A stretch of DNA of 12,023 bases. Origin: Pseudomonadota bacterium. GTDB taxonomy: Bacteria > Pseudomonadota > Alphaproteobacteria > Caulobacterales > Caulobacteraceae. Where the stretch lies: assembly GCA_023434015.1 (NCBI GenBank), contig JAEYTM010000144.1, positions 1 to 12,023 on the forward strand, given 5' to 3'. How positions within the stretch are numbered: position 1 is the first letter of the stretch; each line of letters begins with the position of its first letter. Below are positions 1 to 4,307 of this stretch, one piece after another. A program made the position numbers and the translations under genes. Under the pieces are notes generated by a model. The model was given only the letters and a program-made list of their open reading frames with translations. It ran no database searches and had not been told where the DNA came from.

Positions 1-216
1 GCGCACGGGCTCCCCGCCGGCCACGGAAAGGTCCGGCGACGCGCCGCGCGCCCGGACGCCCTCGACCACCAGGAAACCGACGACCGCCAGGGTCAGCAGC
101 AGGCCGAGGCCCGCGGCGATCCATTCGGCGAGCGGCGTGCGGGCGATCAGGCCGCGGGCGGGGGCGGCCCGGGCCGCAGATGGCTTGCGGGCCGCAGGAG
201 GCTTGCGCGTCGCCAT
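1..216 (-). CDS. TIGR02588-like single-pass membrane protein, 3' end outside window
   Basis: This is the N-terminal 72 residues of a protein whose C-terminus lies beyond the window edge. It begins MATRKPPAARK, a basic Ala/Pro-rich cytoplasmic tail of about 25 residues. One hydrophobic segment follows at about residues 32-52 (core GLGLLLTLAVVGFLVVEG), and the chain then appears to continue outside the membrane. The ATG lies 2 nt after the stop codon of the upstream membrane-protein gene, so the two are probably translated together. From memory, TIGR02588 proteins are unknown-function proteins found as the partner of the TIGR02587 membrane protein in a two-gene operon. The family call rests mainly on that pairing plus the topology, because the diagnostic C-terminal part is not visible. 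The function is unknown. It could be another small membrane-anchored protein, but the tight spacing makes the partner assignment likely. Confidence 0.7.
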   Translation of the reverse strand, partial: MATRKPPAARKPSAARAAPARGLIARTPLAEWIAAGLGLLLTLAVVGFLVVEGVRARGASPDLSVAGGEPVR

Positions 217-218
217 GC

Positions 219-1031
219 CTAGACCACCAGCCGGGCGAGGGCCGCGCCGAGAGCGGCGGGGAAGCCGAGCACGGCCACGGCGCGGACGGCGTCGGACAGT
301 CCGCCGTCGAGCCGCCCGAAGGTCCACAGAATGTAGAGGCTGACCAGCAGGGCGATCCCATAGCCCGGCAGGGTGAACTGGGCGAAGGCCTGGGCGTGGC
401 TTTCCCGCTGCTCCTGGCCGGCGAAGCCGACGGTGAACACCAGGAGGTGCAGCACCAGCAGCGAGGCCGTGACCAGGGCGATGGCGTGCCAGGCGGTCAT
501 CTTGAAGCCGATCAGGATCATCTCCTCGGTGGGCGCGACGGTGAAGGCGAAGAACAGGGCGCCGGCGGTCATCAGGAACAGCTGGCCGAGATAGCCGGCG
601 CGGTCCTCCTTGGGCGCATCGGGCGCGTGGGCCTGGAGCTGGCGGTTGGCGAGGATGGCCCCGATGCTGGCCGGGGCGGCCTGGACCGCGACGGCGCCGA
701 GCGCGTCGCGAAACGGGGTATGGACGCCGATCACGCCCATCAGCAGGAGCATGGCGGCCGCGACGCTCGCCCCGACCAGCACGGCGGCGGCGGAATCCAG
801 CAGGTCGTCGAAGACGTCGGTCTCGTCCCGGAAGCCGGCGAAGCGGCTGAGGCCGAACACCACCAGGGCGATCACCCCGATGAACAGGGCCAGCCGCAGC
901 CGGCCCATGTGAAAGCCGAGCGCCCACATCTCCATGGTCATCAGCAGCGGGAAGCCGAAGATCAGCGCTCCGGCGGCGGCGCGCAGCAGGCCGCGGGCGT
1001 AGGTCTCCTCCTGGGCGGCGTCGAGGCTCAT
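219..1031 (-). CDS. TIGR02587-type polytopic membrane protein of unknown function
   Basis: A 270-residue, very hydrophobic inner-membrane protein with about seven predicted spans, near residues 18-38, 46-62, 80-102, 112-129, 150-166, 178-201 and 222-238, with a further hydrophobic C-terminus at 247-270. Features that fit the TIGR02587 family are the GFPLLMTMEMW segment in the first span, a DLLDSAAAVLVG stretch, an acidic APTEEM motif (166-171) at the end of a span, and the partner gene 2 nt downstream. An in-frame TAG lies three codons before the ATG, so the start is fixed. No strong Shine-Dalgarno sequence precedes it, which suggests coupling to upstream translation. It follows the small lipoprotein gene by 43 nt on the same strand and probably belongs to the pdxJ-acpS transcript. 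No enzymatic or transport role can be read from the sequence, although the buried acidic motif would suit an ion-binding or transport function (inference). Confidence 0.82.
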   Translation of the reverse strand: MSLDAAQEETYARGLLRAAAGALIFGFPLLMTMEMWALGFHMGRLRLALFIGVIALVVFGLSRFAGFRDETDVFDDLLDSAAAVLVGASVAAAMLLLMGVIGVHTPFRDALGAVAVQAAPASIGAILANRQLQAHAPDAPKEDRAGYLGQLFLMTAGALFFAFTVAPTEEMILIGFKMTAWHAIALVTASLLVLHLLVFTVGFAGQEQRESHAQAFAQFTLPGYGIALLVSLYILWTFGRLDGGLSDAVRAVAVLGFPAALGAALARLVV

Positions 1032-1074
1032 GCGGGCCTAACGCACGGACGGCGAAGCTTGCTCCGCCCGGTCT

Positions 1075-1329
1075 TCAATCGGCGCAGGCGAACAGGTGGG
1101 CGTCGCCGGCCCGCCGCTGGAACTGCGCCTTGCGCCCGAAGCGGGTGCAGTGGGCGACGGCCAGGGGGAAGGCGTCGGCGGTCGAGCCCATGCCCAGCAC
1201 CCGCGCGCCCTCGCGGTCGCCTTCGACCCGGCCGCCGGTGAGCCGCTCGACCAGGGCCTGGCCCGGCGAGGCGGCGCAGCCGCCGAGGATCGCGGCGGCG
1301 GCCAGCAGGGCCAGCGCCCCACGCCTCAT
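1075..1329 (-). CDS. Small predicted outer-membrane lipoprotein
   Basis: An 84-residue protein with a typical lipoprotein signal: MRRG, a hydrophobic Ala/Leu core, and the lipobox L15-G16-G17-C18. Cleavage before C18 would leave a mature chain of 67 residues. The residues after the cysteine are AAS, with no Asp at +2, which favours sorting to the outer membrane by the usual rule. The mature part has two further cysteines, C61 (AVAHC) and C82 (HLFAC, two residues from the end), probably a disulfide in the periplasm. The pattern His-Cys, Phe-Gly-Arg-Lys-Ala, then Phe-x-Cys occurs in various short alphaproteobacterial lipoproteins of unknown function (from memory). The ATG overlaps the acpS stop codon in an ATGA quartet, so the gene is translationally coupled to acpS. 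A second, longer frame over the same bases lacks such features. The function is unknown. Confidence 0.78.
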   Translation of the reverse strand: MRRGALALLAAAAILGGCAASPGQALVERLTGGRVEGDREGARVLGMGSTADAFPLAVAHCTRFGRKAQFQRRAGDAHLFACAD

Positions 1330-1739
1330 GCGGGCGCCTGGGCCGCCGGCAGGGCCTCGATGATGACGAAGGCCTGGGCGTAGGGATGGTCGTCGGTCAG
1401 CGACAGGTGGACGACGGCGGTGTGGCCGGGCGGCGTCATCTCGTTCAGCCGGGCCAGGGCCCCGCCGGTGAGCGCCATGGTCGGCTGGCCGGAGCGCATG
1501 TTGACGACGCCCATGTCGCGCCAGAACACCCCCCGCCGCATGCCCGTGCCCAGCGCCTTGGCGCAGGCTTCCTTGGCCGCGAACCGCTTGGCGTAGCTGG
1601 CGGCGCGGTCCTGCTTGCGCTCCGAGCGGGCGCGCTCGATCTCGGTGAAGACCCGGTGGGTGAACCTCTCGCCGAACCGCTCCAGGCTGGCCTCGATACG
1701 GCGGATGTCCGAGAGATCCGAGCCCAGGCCGAGGATCAT
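1326..1739 (-). CDS. acpS: Holo-[acyl-carrier-protein] synthase
   Basis: AcpS transfers the 4'-phosphopantetheine arm of coenzyme A to the active-site serine of acyl carrier protein, a cytoplasmic step needed for fatty acid synthesis. The 137-residue product matches the trimeric bacterial AcpS family in length and motifs. It begins MILGLGSDLSDIRRIE, with the metal-binding Asp at D8. The helix YAKRFAAKEACAKALGTG carries the second metal ligand E57 and the CoA-phosphate-contacting lysines. The C-terminal strand HLSLTDDHPYAQAFVIIE is also typical. The stop codon of pdxJ overlaps this ATG (ATGA), and the acpS stop overlaps the next start in the same way. pdxJ-acpS is a widely conserved pair in proteobacteria. 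Only a weak Shine-Dalgarno sequence is seen, consistent with coupling to pdxJ translation. Confidence 0.96.
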   Translation of the reverse strand: MILGLGSDLSDIRRIEASLERFGERFTHRVFTEIERARSERKQDRAASYAKRFAAKEACAKALGTGMRRGVFWRDMGVVNMRSGQPTMALTGGALARLNEMTPPGHTAVVHLSLTDDHPYAQAFVIIEALPAAQAPA

Positions 1740-2494
1740 GCCGCGCGCTCGTTGCGCGCCGCGTCCATCAGGGCGCGCATGCGCTGGATGGCCGGGCCGA
1801 GGCCGATGAAGATCGCCTCGCCGATCAGGAAGTGGCCGATGTTGAGCTCGACCACCTCGGGGATGGCGGCGATCGGCTTGACGGTCTCGTAGTCGATCCC
1901 GTGGCCGGCGTGGACCTCCAGGCCGAGGCGGGCGGCCTCGCCGGCGGCGGCCTTCAGGGCGTCCAGCAGGGTCGTTGCGTCCGGGCGGCCCTCACGGACG
2001 GCCTCGCAATAGGCGCCGGTATGGAACTCGACCACCTGGGCGCCGGCGGACCGGGCCGCGGCGACCTGGGCCGGATCGGGGTCGATGAAGCAGGAGACCC
2101 GGATGCCGGCGGCGGAGAGGCGCCCGACCAGGGGCGCGATGGCGCCCTGCCCCCTGACGACGTCGAGGCCGCCCTCGGTGGTCACCTCCTCGCGACGCTC
2201 GGGCACCAGGCAGGCGGCATGCGGCCGGTGGGCGAGGGCGATGGCCTCCATCTCCGGGGTCACGGCGCATTCGAAGTTCAGCGGCCGGCCGCGACGGCGG
2301 CAGATGACCGCCAGGGCGTCGATGTCGGCGTCGGAGATGTGGCGACGGTCCTCGCGCAGGTGGGCGGTGATGCCGTCGGCGCCGGCGGCCAGCGCCATCT
2401 CGGCGGCGCGCACCGGATCGGGATAGCTGCCGCCGCGGGCGTTCCGCACCGTGGCGACATGGTCGATGTTGACGCCCAACCGAAGCTTGCTCAC
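1736..2494 (-). CDS. pdxJ: Pyridoxine 5'-phosphate synthase
   Basis: PdxJ condenses 3-amino-2-oxopropyl phosphate with 1-deoxy-D-xylulose 5-phosphate to give pyridoxine 5'-phosphate, the ring-closing step of DXP-dependent vitamin B6 synthesis. The 252-residue TIM-barrel protein starts VSKLRLGVNIDHVATVRNAR, with the family N-terminal motif (N9, D11, H12, R20). It then shows HLREDRRHI (H45, R47, H52), VPERREEVTTEGGLD, SCFIDPD, HTGAYCEA, and the closing EVHAGHGIDY and ELNIGHFLIGEA motifs. I chose the GTG at 2494 because homologues begin a few residues before LGVNIDH and because purine-rich Shine-Dalgarno-like sequence (GGGAAAGGGCAGGG) lies just upstream. The frame stays open for another 63 codons upstream, but that part is low-complexity and crosses into pyrE. 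The stop codon overlaps the acpS start. Confidence 0.95.
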   Translation of the reverse strand: MSKLRLGVNIDHVATVRNARGGSYPDPVRAAEMALAAGADGITAHLREDRRHISDADIDALAVICRRRGRPLNFECAVTPEMEAIALAHRPHAACLVPERREEVTTEGGLDVVRGQGAIAPLVGRLSAAGIRVSCFIDPDPAQVAAARSAGAQVVEFHTGAYCEAVREGRPDATTLLDALKAAAGEAARLGLEVHAGHGIDYETVKPIAAIPEVVELNIGHFLIGEAIFIGLGPAIQRMRALMDAARNERAA

Positions 2495-2512
2495 GCGACC
2501 CTGCCCTTTCCC

Positions 2513-2529
2513 GTCCCGTCGGCCGGGAC
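2513..2529 (-). other. Short stem-loop just upstream of the pdxJ ribosome binding region
   Basis: A perfect 6-bp inverted repeat (GTCCCG / CGGGAC) with a 5-nt loop ends about 18 nt before the pdxJ GTG start, directly against the purine-rich ribosome binding region. There is no T-tract after it, so it is not an intrinsic terminator. It could tune access to the pdxJ start, but a 6-bp GC stem is common by chance at this base composition. Confidence 0.35.
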
Positions 2530-2567
2530 CTTCTTCGAAACGCTCAGATGTGGTCTCCGACGCCGCC

Positions 2568-2606
2568 GCGCCACCCGCGCCGTCGCGGGGCCGGGCGGCG
2601 TGGCGC
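2568..2606 (-). other. GC-rich stem-loop directly after pyrE stop codon
   Basis: Immediately after the pyrE TGA there is an outer 7-bp inverted repeat (GTGGCGC near 2600-2606 with GCGCCAC at 2568-2574) enclosing, on its 2568 side, a perfect 6-bp stem with a 4-nt loop (CCCGCG / CGCGGG, 2574-2589). Base 2574 is shared, so the two stems cannot both be complete. No run of T follows in the direction of pyrE transcription, so it does not look like a classical intrinsic terminator. It may instead protect the 3' end of a processed pyrE message, or pause transcription between pyrE and pdxJ. Confidence 0.45.
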
Positions 2607-3191
2607 TCACGCCCGCAGCCGCTTGGAGCCCGGCTCCTCCGCCGGCAGGGCGGCGAGCTCGGGCGGAATCTCGTCGGGCGCATAGGAGGGCACGTCGACG
2701 GTGGCCAGGGCCACCAGCGGCCAGCCGACCTGCGCCCGGCCGCCTGAACGGTCGACGATGCAGGCGCAGCAGAGCACCTCCCCGCCCGCCGCCTCGATCG
2801 GCTCCACCGCCTCGCGGAACGAACCGCCTGTGGTGATGACGTCCTCGACGACGACCACCTTGGCGCCGGGGGCGATGCGGAAGGCGCGGCGCAGCTTGAA
2901 GCCGCCGTCCTCGCGCTCGACGTAGATCGACGGCACGCCCAGCGCGCGGGCGACCTCGTAGCCGGGGATGATGGCGCCCACGGCCGGAGCGACGATGACG
3001 TCGGGCTTGCCGAACTGGGCCACGATCTTCCCGGCCAGCGCCTTGCACAGGCGCTCGGTGCGGTCGGCGTACTGGAACACCAGGTTCTTCTGCAGGAACA
3101 CCGGGCTGTGGCGGCCCGAGGCCAGGATGAAATGCCCCTCGCGCAGCGCGCCCGCGGCGCGGAATTCGTTGAGGACCTCTTCGGTGTTCAT
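2607..3191 (-). CDS. pyrE: Orotate phosphoribosyltransferase
   Basis: PyrE joins orotate and PRPP to give orotidine 5'-monophosphate, the fifth step of pyrimidine synthesis, in the cytoplasm. The 194-residue protein carries the hallmark PRPP-binding motif VVVVEDVITTGGS (residues 112-124, with the acidic pair E116-D117 and the TTGGS phosphate loop). The upstream substrate region FILASGRHSPVFLQK (21-35), the APAVGAIIPGYEVARALG segment and the EREDGGFKLRR flexible loop also fit the orotate enzyme rather than other phosphoribosyltransferases. Its length is close to the short bacterial PyrE type. The ATG at 3191 has a good Shine-Dalgarno sequence (AAGGAG, 3197-3202) 5 nt upstream. pyrE is the first gene of the leftward block and is divergent from the cupin gene. 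A long frame on the same strand in another phase is a shadow. Confidence 0.95.
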   Translation of the reverse strand: MNTEEVLNEFRAAGALREGHFILASGRHSPVFLQKNLVFQYADRTERLCKALAGKIVAQFGKPDVIVAPAVGAIIPGYEVARALGVPSIYVEREDGGFKLRRAFRIAPGAKVVVVEDVITTGGSFREAVEPIEAAGGEVLCCACIVDRSGGRAQVGWPLVALATVDVPSYAPDEIPPELAALPAEEPGSKRLRA

Positions 3192-3214
3192 GCGGACTCC
3201 TTCTCGGGAAGGCC

Positions 3215-3243
3215 GGATTACCCCCAGCCGCGGCGCCTGTCAT
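3215..3243 (-). promoter_or_regulatory. Candidate promoter for pyrE
   Basis: On the minus strand, ATGACA (3238-3243, five of six matches to TTGACA) is followed after 15 nt by GGTAAT (four of six matches to TATAAT) or after 17 nt by the weaker TAATCC. Transcription would start about 15-20 nt before the pyrE ATG, leaving just enough leader for its Shine-Dalgarno sequence. The -10 match is imperfect, so this is tentative. In the other direction, towards the cupin gene, I see no convincing promoter. Confidence 0.3.
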
Positions 3244-3346
3244 CCGTCTGCGCGGGCGCGTGAGATGGCGCGCGGGCGGCCGACTGTGTATTGGCGGAAC
3301 GGCGGTCCGGGAAAGGCCGCAGCACCTGAGCATGGAGCCGCCGCAG

Positions 3347-3796
3347 ATGATCACCCGCCGAGATATCGCCATCGCCGTGGTCGCGGTCTGCACAACCCTC
3401 GGCGCCGGGGCCCTGGCGCAACAGCGGCCGGCCAACTTCATCGGCCCGTCGGTCTACGACTGGACCAAGATGACCGCGACCAAGACCGCCGTGGGCGCGG
3501 TGCGCCAGGTGATGCGCGGGCCGACCGCGACGCTGGACGAGCTGGAGTTCCACATCACCACCCTCAACCCCGGCCGAACCAGCCACGCGCCGCACACCCA
3601 CGAGAACGAGGAGCTGGTGATCATCCGCGAGGGGACGGTGGAGGTGCTGAACGACGGGACCTGGAAGCGCCTGGGTCCCGGCTCGGTGATCTTCAACGCC
3701 TCGAACCCGCCGCACGCGCTGAACAACGTCGGGGATACCCCGACCACCTACTGGGTGATCAACTGGGCCTCGCCCGGCAAGGGCAAGGTGCAATAA
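3347..3796 (+). CDS. Exported cupin-domain protein
   Basis: A 149-residue single-domain cupin with an N-terminal export signal. The start at 3347 gives MITRRDIAIAVVAVCTTLGAGALAQ, a signal peptide with cleavage probably after ALA. The paired arginines in TRRDIAI resemble, but do not clearly match, a twin-arginine signal. Cupin motif 1 appears as HTHENEELVIIREG with H83, H85 and E89, and motif 2 ends in NPPHALNN with H123. These are the usual four metal ligands, so a metal site is intact. The substrate cannot be predicted. GGAG lies 9 nt before this ATG. An ATG at 3332 (MEPPQM) is an alternative, while a still longer frame from 3260 would spoil the signal peptide. It is followed 25 nt later by the DUF1801 gene and probably co-transcribed with it. 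It is likely a small-molecule-binding or metal-dependent periplasmic protein. Confidence 0.8.
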   Translation: MITRRDIAIAVVAVCTTLGAGALAQQRPANFIGPSVYDWTKMTATKTAVGAVRQVMRGPTATLDELEFHITTLNPGRTSHAPHTHENEELVIIREGTVEVLNDGTWKRLGPGSVIFNASNPPHALNNVGDTPTTYWVINWASPGKGKVQ

Positions 3797-3821
3797 GGCC
3801 CCACCACCGGAGGAGACCGCG

Positions 3822-4244
3822 ATGGCCGACGTCCCGGAGAAGCCCCCCACCCTGCTTTCGGGGGGCAACCCGCAGATCCCCAAGGGCTACGGCGACGCGC
3901 CGGTGCAGGCCTACATCGCCGCCATGCCCGGCTGGAAGCGCGAGCTGGGCGAACGGCTGGACGCCCTGATCGCCGGCGCCGTGCCGGACGTACAGAAGGC
4001 GGTGAAGTGGAACTCGCCCTTCTATGGCGTCGAGGGCCAGGGCTGGTTCCTGAGCTTCCACTGCTTCACCCGCTACGTGAAGGTGGCCTTCTTCCGCGGG
4101 ACATCGCTGACGCCGATCCCGCCGGGGGAGTCCAAGAGCCAGGACACCCGCTATCTCGACATCCACGAGGACGCGCCGTTCGACGAGGCCCAGTTCGTGG
4201 CCTGGGTGAAACAGGCGAGCGTCCTGCCCGGCGAACGGATGTAG
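3822..4244 (+). CDS. DUF1801 domain protein
   Basis: A 140-residue cytoplasmic protein without signal peptide or membrane segment. The core matches the DUF1801 (YdhG-like) fold: PVQAYIAAMPGWKRELGERL forms the first helices, then VPDVQKAVKWNSPFYG (residues 54-69) contains the signature Lys-Trp-Asn-x-Pro-Phe-Tyr. Strands WFLSFHCF and YVKVAFFRG follow, and a C-terminal helix ends in FVAWVKQAS. DUF1801 proteins are a widespread family without a settled biochemical role. Some Gram-positive members are described as iron chaperones (from memory), but that cannot be transferred here. The ATG has a strong Shine-Dalgarno sequence (GGAGGAG, 3809-3815) 6 nt upstream. The gene follows the cupin gene closely and is convergent with rsh. 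Nothing points to joint biochemistry with the exported cupin. Confidence 0.85.
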   Translation: MADVPEKPPTLLSGGNPQIPKGYGDAPVQAYIAAMPGWKRELGERLDALIAGAVPDVQKAVKWNSPFYGVEGQGWFLSFHCFTRYVKVAFFRGTSLTPIPPGESKSQDTRYLDIHEDAPFDEAQFVAWVKQASVLPGERM

Positions 4245-4282
4245 CCGGGCGCTCTGCGGCGGCGCCGGAAGGTCCTGCCCCC

Positions 4283-4299
4283 TCTCCCCTTGCGGGAGA
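4283..4299. terminator. Palindrome between convergent DUF1801 and rsh genes
   Basis: The intergenic gap of 63 nt between two convergent genes holds the perfect inverted repeat TCTCCC / GGGAGA (6 bp, loop CTTGC). The core CTCCCCTTGCGGGAG resembles a short dispersed palindrome that recurs between genes in many alphaproteobacterial genomes (from memory). The position suits a bidirectional transcription stop, although there is no T-run on either side. Confidence 0.5.
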
Positions 4300-4307
4300 A
4301 GGATTGG

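Noticed and set aside
1032..1074. Imperfect hairpin (GGCG...CGCC) in the gap between the lipoprotein and TIGR02587 genes
   Set aside because: The stem has a mismatch and a short loop, and there is no T-tract. It is too weak to call a terminator or control element on its own.
180..1241. Plus-strand frame of 353 codons over the membrane-protein genes
   Set aside because: The product is a His/Gln/Gly/Glu-rich low-complexity chain, the usual antisense image of a hydrophobic protein gene in GC-rich DNA.
2494..2683. N-terminal extension of PdxJ from an upstream start
   Set aside because: The added 63 residues are Arg/Pro/Ala-rich, cross the stem-loop spacer and overlap pyrE. Homologues start just before LGVNIDH.
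1832..2836. Plus-strand frame of 334 codons over pdxJ and pyrE
   Set aside because: Antisense to two strongly conserved enzymes, with no recognisable motif.
3347..3424. Twin-arginine export signal on the cupin
   Set aside because: Only the paired arginines fit. The hydrophobic residues expected after them are partly replaced, and a Sec signal explains the segment as well, so I left the route open.
2491..3441. Minus-strand frame of 316 codons overlapping pyrE
   Set aside because: Arg/Pro-rich product in another phase of pyrE, and it runs through the pyrE promoter area. pyrE itself has clear family motifs.
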